A stretch of DNA of 64,000 nt from Saccharomycopsis fibuligera x Saccharomycopsis cf. fibuligera. Lineage: Eukaryota; Ascomycota; Saccharomycetes; Ascoideales; Saccharomycopsidaceae. The stretch is taken from positions 2,604,001 to 2,668,000 of the forward strand of contig CP012810.1 in assembly GCA_001936135.1 (NCBI GenBank). The letters are read 5' to 3'. The notes below the pieces were generated by a model. That model saw nothing but the letters and a program-made list of their open reading frames with translations. It searched no databases and was not told where the DNA came from. The position numbers and the translations under genes are program-made. This document shows, one piece after another, positions 39,691 to 50,600 of the stretch (positions are counted from its first letter, which is position 1; each line of letters starts with the position of its first letter).

Positions 39691-40683
39691 ATGTCCAACA
39701 CCGAAATCGCCAATCTCTACAAGGCAGTCATAGATGAAGTCATCAGCGATTCTAGACAGGATTTCGAAGACAGCGCCATCGATGAAAGCACCCTCCAGGA
39801 CCTAAGAGCCATTTGGATGGAGAAGCTTGCGAATACCAAAGTTGCTAACTTCAGTTGGGCTGCTGAGAACGATGCCGAGGCTAATGCTGAAGCTGATCAT
39901 ATTGACCAGCAGCAGCAAGTGCCTAGTGGTAATAACAACAGCAATACCATCACCAATAATAGTAATAATAGTAATAACCCCAACGAAAATTCCAGCAATG
40001 GCACAGCTGGGACTAATAATGTGGAAAATACACAACCTTCGGCGGCCCAAGTCAAACCAGAACAGTTCGAAAATGACCTTAGTAACAGTTTATCGTACCC
40101 GCAGACGTCACAGCAACAACAGTCTGGAGTAGGACTTCAATTTCCCACTACATCAGAACAAGAAGGCCCTGGTCTCGTACTACCAGGAAGTCAAAGGATC
40201 AACCAAGCTGACGGTGCCCAAGATTTTACATTTGATGTTGAACTACCTAGCACAGTAGCTCAAGATCTCCTAAGTCAAATACAACAACAAGAACTTAAGA
40301 AGAAGAAGAAAGCATTGCTTAAAAATATCAGAAAACAACAAAGAGTCATCAACCAAGCAGATGGTGCAAATGGTGATGATGATGATGACGATGATGATGA
40401 TGACGACGACGACGATGATGATTTGAATGATCTTGATGACGAAGATGACGAAAACGTGGGAAATGAATCTGATCAAATCAATTCAGATTTGGATGATTCA
40501 GAAGATGAAGAAAATAAATCAGGTGATGAAAATGACAAATTAGACGATAATTATATTTTTTGCTTGTATGATAAAGTGCAAAGAGTTAAGAATAAATGGA
40601 AGTGTAATTTGAAAGATGGGATTGCTAGTATCAATGGTAAAGACTATGGCTTTACAAAGGCAACCGGTGAAAGTGATTGGTAA
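39691..40683 (+). CDS. TOA1: Transcription factor TFIIA large subunit Toa1 (330 aa)
   Basis: General RNA polymerase II factor that stabilises TBP on the TATA box together with Toa2. The ATG at 39691 starts MSNTEIANLYKAVIDEVISD, the four-helix-bundle N-terminus typical of the family, continuing into QDLRAIWMEKLANTKV. The middle is Asn/Gln-rich and disordered (about 70-200), followed by a polyaspartate tract (about 230-250) and the C-terminal beta-barrel strand region with IFCLYDKVQRVKNKWKCNLK and a C-terminal GKDYGFTKATGESDW. These two ends are the TFIIA-alpha and -beta modules, kept in one chain as in other yeasts. Slightly longer than the 286-residue S. cerevisiae protein. Confidence 0.95.
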   Translation: MSNTEIANLYKAVIDEVISDSRQDFEDSAIDESTLQDLRAIWMEKLANTKVANFSWAAENDAEANAEADHIDQQQQVPSGNNNSNTITNNSNNSNNPNENSSNGTAGTNNVENTQPSAAQVKPEQFENDLSNSLSYPQTSQQQQSGVGLQFPTTSEQEGPGLVLPGSQRINQADGAQDFTFDVELPSTVAQDLLSQIQQQELKKKKKALLKNIRKQQRVINQADGANGDDDDDDDDDDDDDDDDLNDLDDEDDENVGNESDQINSDLDDSEDEENKSGDENDKLDDNYIFCLYDKVQRVKNKWKCNLKDGIASINGKDYGFTKATGESDW

Positions 40684-41775
40684 TTTTTAATATCTGTGGT
40701 ATATTTTGTGTTCAATGGACTAAAGGCAAACTTTGTAGCTAACCCAAGCTAGCTCATTAATAAGGATTAATCTTTTAACTTTGGTTTTTTCGCTGTTTTT
40801 TTTTTTGTTTCTCAAGTATATTTATTCTCGTCAAAAATATTATTTTCTTGATTTTTCTCAGCTTTCCTAATGATAATTCAACTACAAGTTTACTTTGTTT
40901 TTCTTTTTTATCTTACCAGTCTCTTTTCCTTACCTGTAAAAGGCATTCATCTTGTTTATTGTCTCACCCCCTAATTTTCTCCTGCTTCTTGTCCCCTTTC
41001 TCTAGACTTGTCTTTTTCTTTTATATTGCTTTAGTATCTCTTTACGTCCTTTCTGTTTATCTCTATTCTTAAGTATCTCTGACTTTTCAGCAGAAAAGGG
41101 AAAAATAGCAACATTTTGTACATTAAATAACCAATAACTTAATAACCAAATAACGAATATCTATAAATAAAGTTTGATAAAATTGGCCTTCCTCAATACT
41201 GCTATTCGTCATATTTTTGCTTGTAACAACGCTGCTTTACTAAAATTATGCCAAAGAGAATTTTTTCATAAAGCAGTCCAAATCGATACTATCTTATGGT
41301 ATAGTATAACATATGCACATATCTTGCACACATAGCATAGCATGCATAGCGTAGCACGCTATTGTATATTGACCTTGATATTAATGTTAAAGTCATTCAA
41401 AATTTCAATAAATTAACATGAATACACAAAACAAACAATAAAATTATATATTTTGTATCCAAAAATTACTGCAATTATTATAATCATTATACTGAATGCT
41501 GAATAACAAATGATTAAAAGACAAAACAGCACAAACAAAACTGAAAGCGAGAAGACCAATACAACACGCTCTTTTATAGAAGGGAAAAACAAAGCACTAA
41601 AAAATCAAAACATTAAAGGGTTAACGCATTAAGTGATTAAAAGGTTATAAGCCTATGATATAAAAACAATTAACATAATAAGTAAATGATTAAAACTATC
41701 AACAAACTTCAAGAAACAAAAGAACAAAACAAAACACAGCGAGATTTGAGAAGAGAAAAAAAGGAAATAAACTGA

Positions 41776-41810
<35 letters not shown>

Positions 41811-42055
41811 AAAAGGCAAAAATTAGCAATTAAGTGATTTAATTTCGGAGTAGATGTCGTTCAAAAGGGTGCTCTCGGATAGATAGACCCATAAATAGGA
41901 CTGAAACGTTTGAAAAAACTGAAACAAAAACTTGCAAGCACATAAACAAAAAAAAAAAAAAAAGAAAAGATACAAGAAAATATCAGAATTTATAATAATG
42001 ATAGTAAAAGTGGTAATAATAAACAACGAATTAAGATAAAATAATAACAGTAGTA

Positions 42056-42138
<83 letters not shown>

Positions 42139-42338
42139 CAAAACACGAGAAAAAGAAAAAAATATCAAAGAATCAAGAATAAAAATTTAGCTAGAACACA
42201 ATCACATTCCAAAATTCACATTTGTCAACATGAAAAATCACTACTTTCATTAACTGCTTCAAAAAACCGAACACAGATAAGCAGGCGGAAGGCACTAGAA
42301 TCCTTTATCGATGATTTTCCATCTCAGTTACCAATCAT
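40684..42338. other. Convergent intergenic region, TOA1 / BEM3
   Basis: About 1.65 kb, extremely A/T-rich. It contains an A-run of about 28 (41779-41806), a second A-run near 41948, a patch of GCATAGCATAGC-like short repeats (41333-41360) and the AAT trinucleotide array 42056-42139. No gene recognised; the A-rich bias on the plus strand suits a long 3' UTR of BEM3. Confidence 0.5.
42056..42139. repeat. (AAT)n trinucleotide microsatellite
   Basis: About 28 uninterrupted AAT units, roughly 200 bp beyond the BEM3 stop codon. Probably highly variable in length between isolates. Confidence 0.95.
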
Positions 42339-45300
42339 TCAAACTAATGGAATCGACCCAATTTCAATATCTGGTCGATCAGACTCATTAACCAATTCCC
42401 CACCTTCCCACAAAAAATTAAAATTAATGAAAAACTCTGCCAAGATTTTAGAATCAATATTCAAGGTGGCAGAAAACACAATAACCAAATTTCTTAAGTT
42501 CATCTTATTATACTCTGCTCTAGCAAGAACTTCTTGATTCAAAAATCTAATCAACACATAAAGCACATCTTTGTTCACACTAGGTAATTGATTAATTACG
42601 CTCTTGGTCTGATAAATGTAGGTCAAATAAGCATTGTTATTTTTCTCGTCAACTTTTATCTTCGTTAACTGTGAAGTTCCATTGGCCAAATTTTTGTTAT
42701 AATCGGATAAGAATCCGTGAAGTCGAGTATTTATCTCTGTGGTTAAAATGTTTTCCGGTAGTTCTCTCAAATATAGTTTCAATAATCCGGTAACGCCATT
42801 AATTTCTGGTCTGATGTCCATGTTGGCCAAGTCAACATCATATTCAGTATCAAATTTTTCCCTAAGCAGCTTAATCATCGTTGATGAACCGCTTAGTCTA
42901 AATATACCTTCTTGATATCCAGCACCAGTTTGACTCAAATAGTCCAAACATCTAAACACAATACTTGGAACTTTTTTCCCGTCAAATTCACTGCCAGACA
43001 ACCGGTACGCTTCTTCCAATGTTTGTCCAAAAATCGGTGGAGTCGATGATGTTGATGTTATTAGTCCAGCGTCAGATGAGTATGCCAGAGCATCGGTTTT
43101 CAAAGGTGATGCTAAGTTATTATAGCTGGTATCGTTACTGTATCCAGACAAATCAGTCACTGGGTTCATTGGGAAATCATCTGAACCTTGGCCTAGTGCA
43201 CCACCTGCTGTTGCTGTTGTCAACCCACTGGCACTAGTGGCTAAACTTGTGTTTCCAATATTATCATAGTCGTTAGGCGACAAAGCAGCATTGGCTCCAG
43301 TGTTAGAATTGCCTAACTTGTTACGGATACCTCCGAAAAACCGTTTTCTTGCCTTTTTTGGTTCTCTGCCACTACCACCACCATTTGGATCTTCAAAATC
43401 AACAACAGCACCAAATCCACTACCACCAAGACTATCCTGTTTTGGGGAAACGATGATTGGGGATGACGCTTCGGTGGAGCTATTGAAAAAATGTTGATTA
43501 CTGGATGAGAGCGACAAATCAGTCGATTTAGTACGTCCATGATGACCGCTGCCGTGTCTTGGAGTGCTCATTAGAGTTGATGATGAAAATGAGTTTGAGA
43601 TATTCAAATTGTTATTGGTATTACTGTTAAAATTACTGTTGATGGTACTGCTAGCAGTAGTGGTAGTTGTGGAGCCAGCATTATTATTATAATTAATGAG
43701 ATCCGCTGGCTCTAAATCATCAGCTTGTTCTTGAACATATTCTATCAATACATCAATCCAAGAATCCCTTTCCTCATCACTTTCCGCACAAAAGATATGC
43801 TTATTGGTTCCTGATCCAATAGAATTTTTTTTCAATTCTTTTAAAAGTAATGCGTGTCTGTAACCTTTAGCATTACTTGAAGATTCATCAGCAGCGCTAT
43901 CAGACTGTTGTCTACCAATTTGTGCACCAGTAAGTTTTATACTTTCCAATAAATTACCATCAATATCATCAAATACTAACAAATATGGACCTTCACATCT
44001 ACAGTATCTGACCCTCCAATTTGCCCCGAGACCTTTGTTTCTTCTGATAAGATACCCTTGCTTTTTGAAATCTTTTTCATTGATATCATTACTGAAATTA
44101 TACTCAATGTCATCCAATGGATTAACCGTGTTGGTTGATATGAATTTACAAACTTGCATAACTGCCTTAATTGGTAATTTTGGTATACTTAGCAATGTAG
44201 TGAAATAATCAAGGATTCCGTTTCTTCTTATATCAATCTTAGCTGGTAAATTGTTGAGAAAAACAGTTTTTTCTGGTAACGGAGGAAGTAAGAAAGATTC
44301 AAACATTGATCGAAGTTCATGATCCAATCTCGCCAACTGAGAATAGGTTTTTTTAAATCGCCATATTTCCTTTTGGCTCACTTTATCAATTGTAGCAAAC
44401 ACAATTGTTGGATCGTAGGAAGTTGAAGAATTGTTTTTGCTTATCGATAATGACGTAATAACATTAAGAGAAATTGTATGGAGATCTTTTGGTTGGATAA
44501 ACAAAGATGGATCATTTGGATAAATCAGTTCATTGTCAGTCAATGGCAGGTCAAGGAATGCTGGTGACTGGGGCGTAGTTGGCTGTGATCTAACCATTCG
44601 AGTCGATTCTCCTGGGTTTTGCATAAATTGTGAAGAGGTAAATGTTGTTGCAGCTGACATTGATGACAATGTCGGTGACTTTACATGTCTTTTTTCAGAT
44701 TGTTGTTGCTGCTGTTGCTGCTGCTGCTGTTGATTGGTCAAGTTGGTATAAGTGGAGTATTGGGGCTGTTGTTTTTTAACATTTTGGTAATATCTATCAC
44801 GAGCGTTATAATTATTTGCGATCGGTATTCTATTACCGCTTCCGGGCACTGAATTGGAAGTTGATAATGCCAAATTGGTAGGATTTGCTTTTCGGTGGTT
44901 GATGTTGGTTTGTAACGTTGGAATATCAGACTCAGTACGAGGCGAAGAAGGGCTTATATCTCTGCGAGCAATAAGAGGCGAATCTAAACCCATAATACCG
45001 GTGCCATACATCTTAGGGGTTCTTTCAGAGTCAGAATAAACTCTTGGTGAGCCTTTCACAACAGGAGTATTTCTACCGATTACTGGTGAGCTTCTAGCAC
45101 TTTGACTATGAAGAGGTTTAATAGGTTCGCTTAAAGTTCCAGTTCTAGAGGCACTGGTTGTAACTGTAAGAGGCTTAGTAACTCCAGGGGCAAGATCTTC
45201 AACCAAATTGTTCTTCAATATTCTATTTGGATTTCTTCTCAACCTTTCTTTTTCCATTTCTTGCTCTATATCCGGTGGATTGGTTGAATTGTTTGTGGTC

Positions 45301-46616
45301 TCCTTGTTTATCGGCAAAGAGTCAGATGATTTGTTGTTGTTATTTCTTGGACTCAAGAATTGACGTTGTTCATTATTGTCAAAAGGATTAATATCTTCAC
45401 CATCAACTATAGTATCATCTTGATCATTGACAAATGCTATTGGCGATAAAGCTTTATTGAGATTACTAGCAACAGTTGTACTATTATTTGGTAAAGGAAC
45501 AGTTCTTGGTGAATTTTTAATAGACTTATCTAAATTATTATTATCTTTCGCTCTAATATTTACGTTTGTTTCATTTCTTGGAGATGGTAGCTGTATTCTA
45601 GTATTGTTGTATGTGGCAGAAGGAGAGTTCGATAATTTTGTGCTGCTTATTGATTCTGATATATTATTTACCGATTTTGGAGAATAAATTGAGGAATTTC
45701 GAGATTCTGAATTTGGCACACGAGCCACACTGGATGGCAAGTCTTGTTTGGAGTTATTCCTGCTGGTATAATTGGAGCTATAATTAGAATGTTCGGATTG
45801 TGCCGTGCCTGATTCTGGAGCATAGTCAGAAGAAGCATTTGAATGATTATATGGAGAATCTGTGGTGCTAGAAGTTCCACCATTATTTGTAGCTAAATCA
45901 CGGTTCGTGGCAGAAGGGGTAATGTTTTCAAACAGGATGCTTTTTGTCTGAGGATCCAAGCTTTTGTTTGAAACTTTGGTAGTACTAACATTCCCAGAAT
46001 GTTTTTTCGCCACAATTGCTTCATGAAGAGACACAGTGCTTTGCTTTTGGTTACTGGTGATTGTGGTTAGCTTTTCAGAAGAGCCTGTTGCTGTGCTTGG
46101 GAGAGCATTTATTGTAAGACTGCTGTTGGATGGGTCAGGCGATGAAAGTTTCAGTTTCACTGCAGGATCCAAAGTTTGGAAAGATTTTGTCGCTGAGTCA
46201 AGCTCTTCAGAAGAATCCTCATCAATTTTGAAAAGGGTATTGAGTTTTGTGTTTAGATCTTCATCTAAGTCATGTATAAGATTAGTGTATGCGGGCGAAA
46301 CGGTGGTGGTAGTGGTGTTTTTGGAGGGCGATTTGGTGGTGAGCTTGATCAAAAGGGTTTTGATGAATGATAGCTTCAAACTGTCTGGCACATCTCTCTG
46401 GAACTGCAAGTTCAGGATCTCGTGAAGCGTTATTGTGTTGATGTTAATATTGAGACCGGAGTCTGGACTAGAGGCAGAGGCGCCATTAGCCACTGGTGGT
46501 GAGGCAGGAGGCGGTAGGGAGATCCTGAGCTGGTTCATTTGGTCCGATATTCTGTTCTTGGGCTGGGACTCAAAGGAAAACTGAGAGTCCAATGAGATTC
46601 TGTTGTCCTTGGACAT
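42339..46616 (-). CDS. BEM3: Rho GTPase-activating protein Bem3 (1425 aa)
   Basis: GAP for Cdc42 that limits polarised growth at bud and hyphal tips. The ATG at 46614-46616 is used (MSKDNRISLDSQFSF); the frame is open a little further but without an ATG. A long Ser/Asn-rich disordered region (1-680) includes a polyglutamine run (DNA 44701-44733). Then come a PX domain (about 690-830, with IWRFKKTYSQLARLDHELR), a PH domain (about 852-965, with KKQGYLIRRNKGLGANWRVR), a low-complexity spacer, and a C-terminal RhoGAP domain (about 1205-1425). The arginine finger is R1240 in EGIFRLSGS. PX-PH-RhoGAP in this order is the Bem3 signature. CTG codon 1250 lies in the GAP domain at a normally polar position. 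An ACGCGT (46891-46896) lies about 275 bp upstream. Confidence 0.94.
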   Translation of the reverse strand: MSKDNRISLDSQFSFESQPKNRISDQMNQLRISLPPPASPPVANGASASSPDSGLNININTITLHEILNLQFQRDVPDSLKLSFIKTLLIKLTTKSPSKNTTTTTVSPAYTNLIHDLDEDLNTKLNTLFKIDEDSSEELDSATKSFQTLDPAVKLKLSSPDPSNSSLTINALPSTATGSSEKLTTITSNQKQSTVSLHEAIVAKKHSGNVSTTKVSNKSLDPQTKSILFENITPSATNRDLATNNGGTSSTTDSPYNHSNASSDYAPESGTAQSEHSNYSSNYTSRNNSKQDLPSSVARVPNSESRNSSIYSPKSVNNISESISSTKLSNSPSATYNNTRIQLPSPRNETNVNIRAKDNNNLDKSIKNSPRTVPLPNNSTTVASNLNKALSPIAFVNDQDDTIVDGEDINPFDNNEQRQFLSPRNNNNKSSDSLPINKETTNNSTNPPDIEQEMEKERLRRNPNRILKNNLVEDLAPGVTKPLTVTTSASRTGTLSEPIKPLHSQSARSSPVIGRNTPVVKGSPRVYSDSERTPKMYGTGIMGLDSPLIARRDISPSSPRTESDIPTLQTNINHRKANPTNLALSTSNSVPGSGNRIPIANNYNARDRYYQNVKKQQPQYSTYTNLTNQQQQQQQQQQQSEKRHVKSPTLSSMSAATTFTSSQFMQNPGESTRMVRSQPTTPQSPAFLDLPLTDNELIYPNDPSLFIQPKDLHTISLNVITSLSISKNNSSTSYDPTIVFATIDKVSQKEIWRFKKTYSQLARLDHELRSMFESFLLPPLPEKTVFLNNLPAKIDIRRNGILDYFTTLLSIPKLPIKAVMQVCKFISTNTVNPLDDIEYNFSNDINEKDFKKQGYLIRRNKGLGANWRVRYCRCEGPYLLVFDDIDGNLLESIKLTGAQIGRQQSDSAADESSSNAKGYRHALLLKELKKNSIGSGTNKHIFCAESDEERDSWIDVLIEYVQEQADDLEPADLINYNNNAGSTTTTTASSTINSNFNSNTNNNLNISNSFSSSTLMSTPRHGSGHHGRTKSTDLSLSSSNQHFFNSSTEASSPIIVSPKQDSLGGSGFGAVVDFEDPNGGGSGREPKKARKRFFGGIRNKLGNSNTGANAALSPNDYDNIGNTSLATSASGLTTATAGGALGQGSDDFPMNPVTDLSGYSNDTSYNNLASPLKTDALAYSSDAGLITSTSSTPPIFGQTLEEAYRLSGSEFDGKKVPSIVFRCLDYLSQTGAGYQEGIFRLSGSSTMIKLLREKFDTEYDVDLANMDIRPEINGVTGLLKLYLRELPENILTTEINTRLHGFLSDYNKNLANGTSQLTKIKVDEKNNNAYLTYIYQTKSVINQLPSVNKDVLYVLIRFLNQEVLARAEYNKMNLRNLVIVFSATLNIDSKILAEFFINFNFLWEGGELVNESDRPDIEIGSIPLV

Positions 46617-47651
46617 GGCGGTCTGTGGTTGCACAAGTGGAAAAGCGATGTATAGCGAAGGAGCTCCACGACAACAACAATACCAGAACCGTGCGAACTG
46701 GCAAGGAGAGTAAGGAAAAGGTGGTTTGGATGGTTGATATAACGGCTGAATGGCTGCTGGGGATGGGCTGGATGGAGATCTGGCATAACTGTTTTGACTG
46801 TTTTGCTGTTAAATTAGAGGAAAAAACAAACCTGGTGGGCGGTGGGATTTACTGCGCTCCTTGCGTTACCCGCTGGGGTCCCTGCTCTTGACGCGTCGCT
46901 TTCCTTCCAGGAATATTTGACCACCAACCACCAACCACCAACCACCAACTCACGAGTCACTTTTTAGACAGCTACAACATGAAAGGTCCCGTCAATGGTA
47001 TCTGAAACACTCTCCCTGTATCTTTTTGTAGCCGGATGTTCTGCTCTGCTGGTGTCTCAGGCGCACCGCCGCTAATCTCTAAGCCGAAACAATTCCCGGC
47101 TCGGAACAGATATAGATCTGTTATGCTCAGTGCACCAGCGTACAAGAGGATGTATATGTTCTTTCTGTTCGTTTTTTCAAAGCCTGGTTGTAGAATACGT
47201 AAAGTGTAAAAAATATTGCAAGTCTGTGGTTGTTTTGTCTACAGGTTCATAAGAAAAGCTGGCACTAAAATCGTACAAATCTATGCGGAGAGTAAATGTG
47301 CCTATTCTATAGAGTTCAACGACATGTCAAAAAAAAGCCTGCTTGTAAACATAAATGCTTCAATGCGTAAACCTGTGAAGCTAAAAGGCACAAGCCAATT
47401 TGTCAATGGCCATTCAATAACTTTCAATTCCTTTATAGCACAAAAGTCACCAAATGGGGAGTGTTCATGTGCACAATCTAACTTTTTGACAGCGCATAAG
47501 ATAATATGTCAATCAGCGATGATCAATTGATGCCCGCCATGCATTCTAAAACTGTATACAAAATCCTAGCAATACCCTGAATCGCCAAAAGCACTATACG
47601 CTACTTATATAAATACGAGTAAGATATTGAAAGCGAATACGCCGCTCTTCT
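46617..47651. other. Upstream region of BEM3
   Basis: About 1 kb between two minus-strand genes. It includes repeated ACCACCA units (46920-46947), a relatively GC-rich part (47040-47110) and a 104-codon open stretch (47216-47530, +) that lacks an early ATG and any family resemblance, so is not called. Confidence 0.5.
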
Positions 47652-50600
47652 TCACAAGTAATCCTCCACTGCTATAACATCTAGCGAGCTCTTAAGACCT
47701 TGGGAAAGCGCATCCTTTGGCTTCCACTGTCTTACCAGTTCCCTCAAACCACTTAGAATTTCCAGCACTGGTATATGTCTAATAATTTGCAACTCCTTCA
47801 CAAATTTATTAAGTATCCAAGGATATTGAAACTCATTGAAATTTTTAATAAGCTCCTGATAATTCACCTTCTTGTATCTGACAACATCTTGATGATTGTT
47901 AATATAATAGTCCTTCTTTTTAAATACAACATTAATGTTACTTTGACTTTGTCTACTGTATCTTAAAATCTGCCCTTCTTGAATTTGATCTTCGTCATTA
48001 TCCGTAGTGGCTTGTGACTCAATTCTGATTTTGCTCAAATCGTTAACAAACAACACTGTTGTCTCAAAGCAGAATTTAAGGGCTTCATGATATGCTTCCT
48101 TGTTCTCATAAGACATACTGGAACAAACTTTAACATTGGACTTATTATTGCTGCTAGCATTGTGCAAATACTCAATGAAATACTTGCTCAAGTAAACTAA
48201 AAAGTTGTAATCTTCATAGCCAATATTTTTTGCCATCAAACAAACCTCAACCAACTTTATCAAAAACTCTCCAAATAATTGATTCTCGTTATTCACGTGA
48301 ACTAGTCTATTGATATTTGGATGGTTGAACTGATAGCATAATGATGAATACAATGGCACCATTTTTTCATTCAAATTGCCAATGAACGAAAACTTAATAT
48401 TTTTATGCTCCAAAAGACTTTTAATGTCCTTATTCAAATTAATGCTATGCACTGAATCCGGATTACTATAATCGCTTAATTCGTCATAAATATTGTCATC
48501 AAATTTTGTGCCTTTATTAGCTAATTCAGTCAAATTTTTCAGGTTTCCAGAGTTACTATATTTATCTGGCTGTGATTTACCACTACTCTTATCCATCAGT
48601 TTAGAATTTACATCCTTTCCGTTTTTTTTCAAATCATTGACCGATTGTTCTTTATGTAACCCTAACCATATACCGTTCTCACTAACAATCCCAATTTTCT
48701 TGATCTTTGTCATTATCAAATTAAACTTGTCAAAAAGCCCTTTCACTAAATGTATTGCAATAGGCGCCGAAGTGAAATTAGCTACAATTAACAAATAATC
48801 GGTCTTGGAGATCTTGACTATCCAATTTTTAATAAGCAAAGATAAAAAATTCTCTACTTGTGAGAATATTGAATTTTTGCCTCTTAGCACAATCTGTTCA
48901 ATTTCAAGTGCTTCAGCATCAAGCTCATTACCCTTTGCCCATTGTCTAACTACTTGCATTAGGTTTTGAGACACTTCCAGAGTATTTGCACTTTTATCCT
49001 CAATTACTTTCAAAAGCTTATTGGGTAAAAAATTTTGAATGTTTACAATCAATACTTTCTCATGCTTTCTGTACTGTTCGCTATTTTGGGATAATGATTG
49101 CAATGACGTACTATTTCCCATAAATTCATTGTCACGATATAAATGCCTTTCAATAGGGATATTGTCGCTGATCAAATTCACTCCATAAAGCATTTTCCGT
49201 GAAGCTAGCCGTATTTTGGTTCGTAAAGTTAAAGGCCTGTAACACAGCTCAAACTTAGGTAAAATCAACTCTGTGCATTTTTCATTATCTGCCGTTGAAC
49301 TGCTGTCCACATTATCTATGCTATTATTGGCTTTTTTGTTGTTGCCGTTGTATTCTTTAGACTTTTTAGATCTGTTGTTGTTAATGTTGTGGTTAGTGGC
49401 AAAATTTACAATGACTGCTTTCTCTTCAGCTAATTCCATTTTTGTCATTGGGGTCCCGTTGAATGACATTATTGGATTTTCTTCAAATTCACTTTCCGAA
49501 ATTGCCAATTCTCCAATCTTTAGTTCTGGATCATGAGATAAGAACGCCCAACATGATGGTTCTAATTCAGTATATCCAGCAAGTATCTTTTTAGCTCTTT
49601 TAAATTCTTTTGATTCAGTATGGTCGCTTTCGTCAGTTAAAGAAGAATCAAATGCCGCTTTACTGCTAATTAGAGAGTCCCATATCCATGCAGTATTCCA
49701 CCAAGTACCACTACTCACAGGCGTTTGTGGCATTGCTGGAGCCGGAGATGATTCTCCTGTTTTTATCGTCACATCATTAAGACTTTCCTTTTTCTTTTGA
49801 TCGACTGTAGCAGCATCAGTTTGAAGCTTAGGTGTCAACAGGGTTTCTTGACAAGGTTCTTCTTTTCTTCTTATGCTGCCGCCCAAGTACCTGAACCATC
49901 CTGCCTCTGGCTCATGTTTGTTGTTAATATTCTTGTTATTATTGTTATTATTATTATTGATGTTGTTGCTGTTATTGTTATTATTATCATTATTGTTATT
50001 ATTATTATTATCATTATTATTATCATTATTATTATTATTATTATTATTATCATCATTATTATTATTATTATTATCGTGGCTGTTACTGTTACTGTTACTG
50101 TTACTGCTACTGCTACTGTTATTGTTACTGTTACTGTTACTGTTACTGTTATTGTTACTGTTATTGTTACTGTTATTGCCGTTGGTATCTTGGCTTTCAG
50201 GATTGTTGTGTGGGGCGGTGTTTGGCTCTATACCTGCATCATTTGTGGGTGTATTGGTAATATTTGAGCTAACATTTAGGTTTAGATACTGTTGTTCCTC
50301 CTGTAGTTGTGACTGTGTTTGGTTTTCGTTCTCGTTCTGGTTGAATGGTTCTTGAATTTTTTGCTTTTGATCTGCAGGCTGCTCACCGAGAACATTGTCC
50401 CTTTGTGACACAGAGTTTACCGTTGTGGTGACTTTATTATCTTTAGATAGATCAGCTTCTTTGCTTGTATCTTTGGAATCAACAATAATAGAATTGTTTG
50501 AACTTCTAATCACCTCATCATTTTGACCAATTGTAAAACTCTCATTGGCTCTAAATCTTTTGGAGTCACCGTCTTTACTTTGAGTCGTGAATACAGACGA

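Noticed and set aside
49797-50355. Long Ile- or Leu-only open frames on the plus strand
   Set aside because: They are the antisense reading of the polyasparagine tract of the minus-strand gene.
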